64,000 nucleotides of DNA from Bradyrhizobium sp. CCBAU 53351 (GTDB lineage: Bacteria > Pseudomonadota > Alphaproteobacteria > Rhizobiales > Xanthobacteraceae). How positions within the stretch are numbered: position 1 is the first letter of the stretch; each line of letters opens with the position of its first letter. This document shows positions 34,747 to 42,373 of the stretch, piece after piece. The position numbers were made by a program, and so were the translations under genes. The DNA is taken from positions 4,057,501-4,121,500 of the forward strand of contig NZ_CP030059.1 of the NCBI RefSeq assembly GCF_015291745.1, written 5' to 3'. Under the pieces are notes generated by a model, which saw only the letters and a program-made list of their open reading frames with translations, did no database searches and had not been told where the DNA came from.

Positions 34747-35430
34747 ATGATGCAAGACAAGGTTCTGGTCGTGACAGGCGCGCGCGGCGCGCTCGGCAAT
34801 GTGGTTGCGGAGATCGCGCAGGCGCGCGGCGCGCGCGTGGCCGGTATCGATCGTGCGCCCTCGCAGGTGCCCGCGACGCCCGACCGCATCGAGATCGGCG
34901 GCGTCGACTTGACCGACGCGGCGCAGGCGAAGACCGCGGTCGAGGCGGCGGCCAAGCATTTCGGCCGGCTCGACGCACTGATCAACATCGCCGGCGGCTT
35001 CGCGTTCGAAACCGTCGGCAACGGCGACATCAAGACCTGGCAGCGCATGCATGCGCTGAACGTGCTGACCGCGGTCAACGCCTCGCGCGCGGCGCTGCCG
35101 CACCTGTCCGCGTCCAAGGCCGGGCGCATCGTCAATATCGGCGCCATGGGCGCGCTGCAGGCAGGCTCCGGCATGGGACCCTATGCGGCATCGAAAGCGG
35201 GGGTGCATCGGCTCACCGAGGCGCTCGCCCAGGAGTGGAAAGGCAAGGTCACGGTGAACGCGGTGCTGCCGTCGATCATCGACACTGCCGCCAACCGCGC
35301 CGACATGCCGAAGGCGGACTTTTCCAAATGGGTGACGCCGCAGGAACTCGCCGAAATCATCCTGTTCCTCGCCAGCGACGCCGCGAGCGGCGTCACGGGC
35401 GCGCTGATCCCCGTGGGCGGGCGAGTGTGA
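34747..35430 (+). CDS. Short-chain dehydrogenase/reductase
   Basis: A 227-residue Rossmann-fold SDR. The cofactor loop is TGARGALG (about 10-17), and INIAGG follows in place of NNAG. The catalytic Tyr-Lys is in YAASK, with the partner Ser replaced by neighbouring residues around VNIGAMGAL. The C-terminus shows FLASDAASGVTGALIPVGG. An acidic residue after strand 2 (GIDRAP) favours NAD. The substrate is unknown. Its stop abuts the stop of the convergent GrlR paralogue with no gap. Confidence 0.9.
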   Translation: MMQDKVLVVTGARGALGNVVAEIAQARGARVAGIDRAPSQVPATPDRIEIGGVDLTDAAQAKTAVEAAAKHFGRLDALINIAGGFAFETVGNGDIKTWQRMHALNVLTAVNASRAALPHLSASKAGRIVNIGAMGALQAGSGMGPYAASKAGVHRLTEALAQEWKGKVTVNAVLPSIIDTAANRADMPKADFSKWVTPQELAEIILFLASDAASGVTGALIPVGGRV

Positions 35431-35778
35431 TCAATCTGGAACCAGCAGCCGCAGACTGCCCTTGAAACGGATGCTCTGCTTGCCGGCGAGCGCGATGCCC
35501 TCGCCATAGGCGGTCTCGTCGGTGTAGGTGCCGCTGAAGCCGATGGTCACCACCTTGCGGCCCCACACGGGGCGCTCGTCGAACGAGGGCGAGTGCTCCT
35601 CGTTGGTCAGTTCGCCCTTCCACTTGCCGTTGGCCGAGGTGTAAGTGCCGTAAGCGAAGAAGAATGAATCACCGCCGCGCATCGTGCCGTCGCGCAGCAC
35701 CATCACGCCCTGATTGCCCCCCTGCACGGCGTCCAGCATCTCGATGCGGATGTGATAGAGCCCGTTCCTGATCGTCAT
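35431..35778 (-). CDS. GrlR-family protein, single domain (paralogue 3)
   Basis: A 115-residue single GrlR domain that corresponds to the second repeat of the two larger paralogues: NGLYHIRIEMLDAVQG, GGDSFFFAYGTY, KWKGELTNEEHSP, KVVTIGFSGTY and IALAGKQSIRFKGSLRLL. A much longer open frame runs upstream to 36528, but that part is antisense to the DUF2161 gene. The Met at 35778 coincides with the family start. GrlR was described as a repressor partner in E. coli; the rhizobial role is unknown. Confidence 0.8.
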   Translation of the reverse strand: MTIRNGLYHIRIEMLDAVQGGNQGVMVLRDGTMRGGDSFFFAYGTYTSANGKWKGELTNEEHSPSFDERPVWGRKVVTIGFSGTYTDETAYGEGIALAGKQSIRFKGSLRLLVPD

Positions 35779-35907
35779 CTTCGTGAAGGCGCCCCGGTTG
35801 GTTCCGGTCGCAGGATAATCGCACCAACTGTTCCGGATCAAATGGCGCCGAGGCCGAGGTCCGATCCGGGCTAGACTTCCGCAACTGATTCTCCGATCGG
35901 ACGTCCC

Positions 35908-36612
35908 GTGGAAACCGCGCTCTACCTGCCCGTCAAACGCTTCCTCGAAGAGCTCGGCTTCACCGTGAAGGGCGAGATCGGCGGCTGCGATCTCGTCGGC
36001 CTCAGCGCCGGCGATCCGCCGATCGTTGTGATCGGCGAGCTCAAGCTCGCCTTCAATCTCGAGCTGATCCTGCAGGCGGTCGACCGCGCGCCGGCCGGCG
36101 ACGAGGTCTGGATCGCAGCGAAGATGTCGATCCGGGGCAAGGGACGCGAGAGCGATGCGCGCTATCGCAATCTCTGCCGTCGCCTCGGCTTCGGCATGCT
36201 CGGCGTCACCGACCGCGGACAGGTCGAGGTGCTGGTGAAGCCGCCGACGGCGGCGCCGCGCCGCGAGCCGAAGTTGCGATCGCGCCTCGTCACCGAGCAT
36301 CAGCGCCGCCAGGGCGATCCCGTGCTCGGCGGCAGCACCCGCGCGCCGATCATGACGGCCTACCGGCAGCAGGCGCTGGCCTGCGCCTCGGCGCTCGCCG
36401 ACGGGCCGCGGCGCGTGCGCGACCTGCGCGAACGCTGTCCTGATGCCGGCAAGATCTTGCTTAACAATGTGTACGGCTGGTTCGAACGGGCCGACCGGGG
36501 AATCTACGGGCTTACCGAGGCCGGGCACGCCGCCCTGAAACGCTGGCCCCAGCAGCGGATTGAGGTCGATACCGGTGGTGCGTCACTGCTGCGACACCCG
36601 ACCGGTGCATAG
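35908..36612 (+). CDS. DUF2161 family protein (PD-(D/E)XK-like)
   Basis: A 234-residue protein. The N-terminal half resembles a restriction-endonuclease-like fold with a possible catalytic set: Glu at the start (ETALYLPVKRFLEELGF), Asp in GGCDLVGL and E-L-K in VIGELKLAFN. The C-terminal half looks like a winged-helix DNA-binding domain (RVRDLRERCPDAGKILLNNVYGWF). Databases name the family DUF2161, sometimes as a phosphodiesterase. A role in DNA metabolism is inferred. Translation starts at GTG 35908; the region 35779-35907 to the divergent GrlR gene holds only promoters. Confidence 0.8.
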   Translation: METALYLPVKRFLEELGFTVKGEIGGCDLVGLSAGDPPIVVIGELKLAFNLELILQAVDRAPAGDEVWIAAKMSIRGKGRESDARYRNLCRRLGFGMLGVTDRGQVEVLVKPPTAAPRREPKLRSRLVTEHQRRQGDPVLGGSTRAPIMTAYRQQALACASALADGPRRVRDLRERCPDAGKILLNNVYGWFERADRGIYGLTEAGHAALKRWPQQRIEVDTGGASLLRHPTGA

Positions 36613-36618
36613 CTGAGA

Positions 36619-36658
36619 TGCCACACCAATTTCATATTGCAATGCAACATTGGTGGCA
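36619..36658. promoter_or_regulatory. Nested inverted repeats upstream of a hypothetical gene
   Basis: The outer arms TGCCACACCAAT (36619-36630) and ATTGGTGGCA (36649-36658) pair with a two-base bulge. They enclose a second palindrome TTGCA-A-TGCAA (36637-36647). The element begins 7 bases after the DUF2161 stop and ends 32 bases before the next ATG. It could be an operator, an RNA switch-like leader hairpin, or a terminator without T-run. Confidence 0.45.
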
Positions 36659-36689
36659 CTAGGTATCCCGGCATCAAAACGAGGCCGTT

Positions 36690-36989
36690 ATGAGCGCAGA
36701 CTGGAATACCAAATATGGCACGCGGCGCGTCCGCCATGATCCGCCGACCCTGGACGAGGCGATCTTCGCCGCCATCGGCATCACCGACGATCATGAGCAG
36801 CAGGCCGAGATCGCCGCAGCCTTGATGGGGATGCCGCTCGATGTCGTGCAGGCCGAGGTGAAGAAGCAGGCGCGCACCAACAGCCGCATCACTGCAACGC
36901 GCGTGATCGCCGGCGAACAGGGTGCGCAGCGTTCCGTCGTGGTTGAGCGCCGCGTCGTCCGCCGCTTCGGTACGCGCACCGGCACCTGA
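36690..36989 (+). CDS. Conserved hypothetical protein
   Basis: A 99-residue basic protein. The N-terminal part (GTRRVRHDPPTLDEAIFAAIGITDDHEQQAEIAAALM) looks like a helical domain, followed by a helix with VQAEVKKQARTN and an Arg-rich C-terminus (VVERRVVRRFGTRTGT). The family is not recognised. A strong terminator follows within 30 bases, consistent with a real monocistronic unit. Confidence 0.65.
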   Translation: MSADWNTKYGTRRVRHDPPTLDEAIFAAIGITDDHEQQAEIAAALMGMPLDVVQAEVKKQARTNSRITATRVIAGEQGAQRSVVVERRVVRRFGTRTGT

Positions 36990-37015
36990 AGCATTCGTTC
37001 CAGGACCCAAATACG

Positions 37016-37046
37016 AAAGCGGACCGGCGATGCCGGTCCGCTTTTT
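37016..37046. terminator. Bidirectional rho-independent terminator
   Basis: A perfect 10-bp stem (GCGGACCGGC at 37019-37028, GCCGGTCCGC at 37032-37041) with a 3-base loop has AAA on the left and TTTTT on the right. It lies between the hypothetical gene (+) and the GNAT gene (-), serving both. Confidence 0.9.
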
Positions 37047-37067
37047 GATTCAGCCTGCGATTTGAGA

Positions 37068-37673
37068 TCAGGCCGCGCGATTGTCGTACATGCTGGAGAT
37101 GATCTTCCAGCAGGTCGAATTGAGGCTGAGAAGCGCGCGCCCGGCCGTGAACGGCGACGCCGCGAGATCGGCGAGCTCGGCTTCAGGCGTCTTGGCAAGA
37201 TCGATCGTGCCGGTCGATTCGCCATGGCGGAAGGCCAGATGCGCTCCGAACTTCCTGGCGAGCGCCCGCATCGCGTGATTCTCGGCGCCCGTCGTGATGC
37301 GCAGACGCTTGTAGCCCTTCCAGCGCGCCTCCGCGATCAAGCGGCGGAACAGAACGGTGCCGACACCCTGGCGCCGCGCGGAGGCTTCCACGCTGAAGGC
37401 GACTTCAGGCAAAGCCTCATCTTCCGGCGGATGCAGCTCGGCCGCACCGCGGACAACGCCGTCGACGATATAGGCCACGATCACGGTGCCGTCCTCGGCG
37501 CAGCGGGCGGCGTAACGCTCGATGAAGCTGTCGTCGAGAAAACCGTTGAAACGGTCGTGCCGGCTTGCGGCGTCGAGCCTCAGCAGGTGATCACGCAGGA
37601 GCGGTAGTTCTTCCTGCTGGATCAAGGTCCGCACATAGCCCGGGGCCGTGCGGACGGTCTCTTCAAGTACCAC
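37068..37673 (-). CDS. GNAT family N-acetyltransferase
   Basis: A 201-residue acetyltransferase. The acetyl-CoA pyrophosphate loop is RRQGVGTVLF, within VEASARRQGVG. The preceding strands (EVAFSV) and the following HAMRALARKFGAHLAF fit the GNAT fold. The acceptor substrate is unknown. I chose GTG at 37673 because AAGAGGAG lies at good spacing on the minus strand; the frame extends to 37796 but those residues are not GNAT-like. The 152 bases from there to the next gene show no feature. Confidence 0.85.
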   Translation of the reverse strand: MVLEETVRTAPGYVRTLIQQEELPLLRDHLLRLDAASRHDRFNGFLDDSFIERYAARCAEDGTVIVAYIVDGVVRGAAELHPPEDEALPEVAFSVEASARRQGVGTVLFRRLIAEARWKGYKRLRITTGAENHAMRALARKFGAHLAFRHGESTGTIDLAKTPEAELADLAASPFTAGRALLSLNSTCWKIISSMYDNRAA

Positions 37674-37825
37674 GTCAAAACTCCTCTTGGTGTCCCTCGA
37701 GGAGGCGTTCGAATCCCTAGACCCTCTATATTGTGCATCGCAGCATCTTTTGCAAGACGAGGACCTGCCCAACTTAGAGGCATGGAGAACGACCAATTCG
37801 TTAATAAAATCAAAGCTCCGTAGTC

Positions 37826-38224
37826 TTACAGGACAAGCTGGGTCTGGGTCACCACGGCCACCAGCTTGCCGTCCTCGGTTTCCAGCCGGGTGGTCCAGAC
37901 CTGGGTCCGCCTGCCACGATGGACCGGCGTCGCGGTGGCAATGACCGTGGTTCCCTCCCTGGCCCCGCCGATGAAATTGGTCTTGCTCTCCAGCGTGGTC
38001 GTGCCCTTGGCGTCCTCCGGCAAGTTGATCACGGTCGCCGCCGCGCCAACGGAATCGGCCAGCGCCATCACTGCCCCGCCATGGATGGTGTGATGCAGCG
38101 TGCAGAGATCGGGCCGGACCGTCATCCGCGCCACCACGCGGTCCTTGCCCGCCTCGATGAACTCGACGCCCTTGAGCTCGGCGAACGGCATCTTCATTGC
38201 TTTAAGTTTTTCGAGCGGCGTCAT
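37826..38224 (-). CDS. PaaI-type hotdog thioesterase
   Basis: A 132-residue hotdog-fold protein of the PaaI/4HBT family. The active-site helix HHTIHGGAVMALADS and the strand VESKTNFIGG-like LESKTNFIGGAREG are characteristic. Such enzymes hydrolyse acyl-CoA thioesters; the acyl group here is unknown. GGGAGGAGATCTG precedes the ATG at 38224, so the five upstream in-frame residues are excluded. Confidence 0.88.
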   Translation of the reverse strand: MTPLEKLKAMKMPFAELKGVEFIEAGKDRVVARMTVRPDLCTLHHTIHGGAVMALADSVGAAATVINLPEDAKGTTTLESKTNFIGGAREGTTVIATATPVHRGRRTQVWTTRLETEDGKLVAVVTQTQLVL

Positions 38225-38322
38225 CAGATCTCCTCCCAATTCCTTGTTGCCTCAGCGTGAATTGCTTTGTGCGGCAAGGCAATGACGTCTGAGGTCATCG
38301 TCACCGTGACATTATCAGCCGC

Positions 38323-39123
38323 ATGAGCGCATATGGTCCCGCCATGCGCCACTTCCCGCCCCGCCGCATCGTGTGCCTGACGGAGGAAACCGTCGAGACG
38401 CTCTATCTGCTCGGCGAGCAGGACCGCATCGTCGGCGTCTCCGGCTACGCTGTCCGCCCACCGCAGGTGCGGCGCGAGAAGCCGCGGGTGTCGGCCTTCG
38501 TCTCCGCGGACATCCCCAAGGTCCTGGCACTGGAACCGGACCTCGTGCTGGCTTTCTCCGATCTCCAGGCCGGCATCGCCGCCGACCTCGTCCGCGCCGG
38601 CGTCGACGTCCATGTTTTCAACCAGCGCGATATCGCCGGCATCCTCGCGATGATCCGCACGCTCGGTGCGCTGGTTGGCGCGACGGAGCGCGCGGAGGCC
38701 CTCGCACAAGGTCTGGAACGGCGCCTGGCAGCGATCGCCGCAACGCCCCGCCCCTCGCCCCGGCCGAAGGTCTACTTCGAAGAGTGGGACGATCCGCTGA
38801 TCTCCGGCATCGGCTGGGTGTCCGAGCTGATCGAGATCGCCGGCGGCGAGGATGTGTTTCCGGACCTGCGCCATCGGCAGGCCGCGAAGGATCGCATCGT
38901 CCTGGCGGAGGCGGTACGCGAGGCCGCGCCGGACGTGATGCTGGCCTCCTGGTGCGGCAAGAAGGTCGTCGCCGCCCGCATCAAGCAGCGTGATGGCTGG
39001 AGCGATATCCCGGCCGTGCGCGAGGATCGCATCGTCGAGATCAAGTCACCAATCATCCTGCCGCCGGGACCGGCAGCGTTGACGGACGGGCTCGATGCGA
39101 TCGTGACGGCGCTGTGGGGATGA
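38323..39123 (+). CDS. BtuF-like cobalamin-binding-type protein without signal peptide
   Basis: A 266-residue class III solute-binding-fold protein. RRIVCLTEETVETLYLLG, GVSGYAVRPPQVRREKPRVS and DIPKVLALEPDLVLAFSDLQ match the BtuF/FhuD family (the cobalamin-binding protein group). No signal peptide precedes the domain, so it is predicted to be cytosolic. No BtuCD genes are nearby. An internal ATG at 38344 is an alternative start. The function may be binding of corrinoid or another metal complex in the cytosol, which is inference. Confidence 0.8.
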   Translation: MSAYGPAMRHFPPRRIVCLTEETVETLYLLGEQDRIVGVSGYAVRPPQVRREKPRVSAFVSADIPKVLALEPDLVLAFSDLQAGIAADLVRAGVDVHVFNQRDIAGILAMIRTLGALVGATERAEALAQGLERRLAAIAATPRPSPRPKVYFEEWDDPLISGIGWVSELIEIAGGEDVFPDLRHRQAAKDRIVLAEAVREAAPDVMLASWCGKKVVAARIKQRDGWSDIPAVREDRIVEIKSPIILPPGPAALTDGLDAIVTALWG

Positions 39124-39152
39124 ACGCGGATAGCGGGGTCGCCGACACTCTC

Positions 39153-39207
39153 CTGTCCCGGACGCGCTACAACGCGTCAGCGTCGCTGCGCTACGTCCGG
39201 GCGCACG
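39153..39207. repeat. Short derivative of repeat family B between convergent genes
   Basis: CTGTCCCGGACGCG at the left and CGTCCGGG-CGCACG at the right form an inverted repeat related to the arms of the elements at 15387 and 57632. The interior is much shorter. It separates the convergent BtuF-like and kynU genes, so it could also serve as a transcription end. Confidence 0.6.
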
Positions 39208-39214
39208 ACCTTCC

Positions 39215-40417
39215 TCAGGTCACGGCATTCACAACGTGATACTCCGGCCGCCGCCACACCTCGCCTGCGACCACCTCCTCGATGATCTCCGCCGCCCGCA
39301 CGATCTCGCTCTCACCGATATACAGTGGCGTGATCCCGAACCGCATGATATCGGGCGCGCGAAAATCGCCGATGAGGCCGCGGGCGATCAGCGCCTGCAT
39401 GGCGGCGTAGCCGCCCTCGAAGGCGAAGGAGACCTGCGAGCCGCGACGCTCATGGCTGCGCGGAGTGACGAGCTTCAAGGACGGGCAGCGGCGCTCGACC
39501 TCCGCAATCAGGAGGTCGCCGAGCGCCAGCGATCGCGCACGAACCTCCGCGATATCGACGCGGTCCCAGATGTCGAGCGAGGCCTCCAGCGCCGCCATCG
39601 CCAGCACCGGTGGGGTGCCGACGCGCATGCGCTCGACGCCGCCGGCAGCCGCATAGGCCAGCTCGAACGCAAACGGCTTGGCGTGGCCCATCCATCCCGA
39701 CAACGCAGCCCGCGCCGTATCGGCGTGGCGCGGCGCGACGTAGAGGAAGGCCGGCGCGCCGGGGCCGGCGTTGAGATATTTGTAGGTGCACCCCGCCGCA
39801 AAATCCGCGCCGCTCCCGGCAAGATCGACCGGCAGCGCACCGGCGGAATGGGCGAGATCCCAGACCGTGACAATGCCGAGCGCATGGGCTTTCGCGGTCA
39901 GATCCGCCATGTCGTGGCGGCGGCCGGTGCGATAGTCGACCTCGGTGATGTAGAGGACCGCGACCTCCTCTGACAACGACGCCTCGATCTCCTCCGGTGC
40001 CACCAGGCGCAATTGATGGCCGCGCCCGAGCGTCTCGATGAGGCCCTCGGCCATGTAGAGGTCGGTCGGGAAGTTGCCGGTATCAGACAAGACGATCTTG
40101 CGCGACGCGTTCATGTCGAGCGCAGCGGCAAGCGCCTGGTAGACCTTGAGCGACAGCGTGTCGCCGACCATCACCGAGCCTGCTTCCGCGCCAATCAGCC
40201 GGGCGATGCGGTCGCCGACATGGCGCGGCTGGGCGTACCAGCCCGCGGTGTTCCAGGCACGGATCAGCTCATTGCCCCACTCCGTCGTGATGACGCGGTT
40301 GACCCGCTCGGCAACGCCCAGCGGCAGCGCACCGAGCGAATTGCCGTCGAGATAGATCACGCCGTCAGGCACATGAAACAGGGCCTTGGTGTCGACGTAG
40401 ACGCGATATCTGGTCAT
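39215..40417 (-). CDS. kynU: Kynureninase
   Basis: A 400-residue PLP enzyme that cleaves kynurenine to anthranilate and alanine, the third step of tryptophan degradation. Visible elements are YLDGNSLGALP near the N-terminus, VWDLAHSAGALPVDL and GCTYKYLNAGPGAPAFLYV, whose Lys forms the PLP aldimine. The C-terminus has RFGITPLYIGESEI. The ATG at 40417 follows AAAGAAG; an alternative ATG at 40435 sits 2 bases after the stop of the upstream dioxygenase gene and lacks a ribosome-binding site. It is the last gene of the kyn operon. Confidence 0.94.
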   Translation of the reverse strand: MTRYRVYVDTKALFHVPDGVIYLDGNSLGALPLGVAERVNRVITTEWGNELIRAWNTAGWYAQPRHVGDRIARLIGAEAGSVMVGDTLSLKVYQALAAALDMNASRKIVLSDTGNFPTDLYMAEGLIETLGRGHQLRLVAPEEIEASLSEEVAVLYITEVDYRTGRRHDMADLTAKAHALGIVTVWDLAHSAGALPVDLAGSGADFAAGCTYKYLNAGPGAPAFLYVAPRHADTARAALSGWMGHAKPFAFELAYAAAGGVERMRVGTPPVLAMAALEASLDIWDRVDIAEVRARSLALGDLLIAEVERRCPSLKLVTPRSHERRGSQVSFAFEGGYAAMQALIARGLIGDFRAPDIMRFGITPLYIGESEIVRAAEIIEEVVAGEVWRRPEYHVVNAVT

Positions 40418-40437
40418 AGACACTTCTTTGGACATTT

Positions 40438-41277
40438 CTACAGGATGGTGCGGACGCGCCAGAGCTCGGGGAACAGCTCCACCTCCAGCATGCGCTTGAG
40501 ATAGCTGACCCCACCGGTGCCGCCGGTACCGCGCTTGAAGCCGATGACGCGCTCGACCGTGGTCACGTGGTTGAAGCGCCAGCGCCGGAAATAATCCTCG
40601 AAGTCGACCAGCTTCTCGGCGAGCTCGTAGAGCATCCAATGCGTCTCCGGCGCCTCGTAGACGACGCGCCAGGCCTGCAGAACGCCTTCGTTGAAGCTGT
40701 GGGTCTCGCGAACATCGCGCGCGAGCACGGCCGCCGGCATCTTCAGCCCATGGCGGTCGGCAAGCCTGAGCACCTCATCATAGAGGCTGGGCGTCGCCAG
40801 TTCGGCCTCAAGCAGTTTTGTCGTTTCCACATCGTGCGCGTGCGGCTTGAGCATGGCATGGTTGCGGTTGCCGAGCAGGAATTCGATCAGCCGGTACTGG
40901 CGCGACTGAAAGCCCGAGGACTGTCCGAGCTGCGAGCGAAAACGCGTGTACTCGCTCGGCGTCATCGTGCGCAGCACGTCCCAGGCGTTATTCAGCTGCT
41001 CGAAGATGCGCGACATCCGCGCCAGCATCTTCATGGCGGGCGACACCTCGTCCCGGGCGATGGCGCGGCGCGCGGCACTGAGCTCGTGGATGGCGAGGCG
41101 CATCCACAATTCCGTGGTCTGATGCTGGATGATGAACAGCATCTCGTCATGCGCTTCCGACAACGGATGCTGCGCGCCCAGGATCGCGTCCAGCGACAGA
41201 TAGTCGGCATAGGACATGCGCCGCGCGAAATCGGTCTCGGCGCCTTCCCTCGTGGGATCGTAATCGCTGGAGGTCAT
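40438..41277 (-). CDS. kynA: Tryptophan 2,3-dioxygenase
   Basis: A 279-residue heme dioxygenase that opens the indole ring of L-tryptophan to N-formylkynurenine. The conserved features are all present: [15 protein letters not shown] (distal His), [14 protein letters not shown] (carboxylate-binding Arg), [15 protein letters not shown] (proximal heme-ligand His) and [13 protein letters not shown] (amino-group contact). Its length matches bacterial TDO. It sits between the hydrolase and kynU genes with short gaps, so it is the middle gene of the operon. Confidence 0.95.
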   Translation of the reverse strand: MTSSDYDPTREGAETDFARRMSYADYLSLDAILGAQHPLSEAHDEMLFIIQHQTTELWMRLAIHELSAARRAIARDEVSPAMKMLARMSRIFEQLNNAWDVLRTMTPSEYTRFRSQLGQSSGFQSRQYRLIEFLLGNRNHAMLKPHAHDVETTKLLEAELATPSLYDEVLRLADRHGLKMPAAVLARDVRETHSFNEGVLQAWRVVYEAPETHWMLYELAEKLVDFEDYFRRWRFNHVTTVERVIGFKRGTGGTGGVSYLKRMLEVELFPELWRVRTIL

Positions 41278-41312
41278 GGACAGGCCCTTTCGATCGATCT
41301 TCCCGGCCTTGC

Positions 41313-42128
41313 TCAGTCGAGGCCGATCAGGCGCGCGGTGATCAGCGAGGCCGGATCCTTCAGTCCGTCGATCACGGTAAAATGGTTCAGCCCGGGATCG
41401 ACGACAAGACGGGTCGGCACGTCGAAACCGGTCCAGACATTGGCCATCAGGTCGGACTGGCGGATGAATTCGGGCCGCTCGCCGCCGCCGACCCAGGCGG
41501 TGACAGGTGAATGTCCGCGCGGCAGATGCAGCGCAGCACTTTCGAGCGCCGCCTCTTCCACGGTCATGCGCAGCGTGTCGTTCATTTTGGTCTTCAGCAG
41601 CGGACGCAGATCGTGCAGGCCACTGATCGAGAGGGTGCCGGCGATGCGGTTGAAGACGGCGGGCTCCAGCCGGCTGTCGTCGCACAACATGCGCGTGACG
41701 AGATGACCGCCGGCGGAGTGCCCGGCAAGCCGGATCGGTCCTGCGACGAGCGAAGCAGCCTTGGCGATCGCGGCGGTGATTTCGGCAGTGATGTCGGAGA
41801 TGCGCGCGGCCGGCGTCAGCGTGTAGCTCGGCAGCGCCACGGTCCAGCCGTGTTGCTGTGCGCCTTCGGCCAGATCAGTCCAGGTCGATTTATCGAAGCG
41901 CATCCAGTAGCCGCCGTGGACGAACACCACGAGGCCTTCGCTGTCGCCGTCGGGCAGGACCAGGTCGAGCTTCTGGCGCTCACCCGCGCCGTAGGCGATA
42001 TCAGCGCGAAAATTTGTCAGCCCTGCCCGGTAGGCCCCCGCCCGCTCCGCCCACAGCCCCGGCATCTTGTCCGACCCCGGGATATGGGCCGAATTGGCGT
42101 AAGCATCATCCCAATCGCGCATTGTCAC
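41313..42128 (-). CDS. Arylformamidase-like alpha/beta hydrolase
   Basis: A 271-residue alpha/beta hydrolase. [14 protein letters not shown] (oxyanion loop) and [12 protein letters not shown] (nucleophile Ser) are typical of the animal-type kynurenine formamidase group, unlike the metal-dependent bacterial KynB. A His near the C-terminus ([12 protein letters not shown]) completes the triad. By position ahead of the dioxygenase and kynureninase genes, it should convert N-formylkynurenine to kynurenine. An ATG two codons inside is an alternative start. Confidence 0.85.
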   Translation of the reverse strand: MTMRDWDDAYANSAHIPGSDKMPGLWAERAGAYRAGLTNFRADIAYGAGERQKLDLVLPDGDSEGLVVFVHGGYWMRFDKSTWTDLAEGAQQHGWTVALPSYTLTPAARISDITAEITAAIAKAASLVAGPIRLAGHSAGGHLVTRMLCDDSRLEPAVFNRIAGTLSISGLHDLRPLLKTKMNDTLRMTVEEAALESAALHLPRGHSPVTAWVGGGERPEFIRQSDLMANVWTGFDVPTRLVVDPGLNHFTVIDGLKDPASLITARLIGLD

Positions 42129-42279
42129 TCCCGAGGACTCAGGCCTTGCGATGGGCGCCAGTCTGCCACCAGAGCAGGTGGCGTCCTAGTACTTATTTTA
42201 AGCTTAAAGGATTTTGGAGAGCCCTTGTTTCGAGCAACAGCCGCTCCGGCCGAGATATCTTGGGGCGAGCAAAGCGCAG

Positions 42280-42323
42280 CGTGCCCACGCATTTGGTCAT
42301 GTCAGAGAAAATTCGTGGGCACG
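42280..42323. repeat. Intergenic inverted repeat with CGTGCCCACG arms
   Basis: A perfect 10-bp inverted repeat (CGTGCCCACG at 42280-42289, CGTGGGCACG at 42314-42323) with a 24-base loop lies in the 245-base gap (42129-42373) between the M20 gene end and the kyn operon start. The flanking bases resemble dispersed repeats seen in other Bradyrhizobium intergenic regions. It may also stop transcription from the M20 gene. Confidence 0.6.
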
Positions 42324-42373
42324 GCGCAAGTGCGCCTTTGCCACCCCTACGAGAGCCGCGATCGAGGTGGCCG

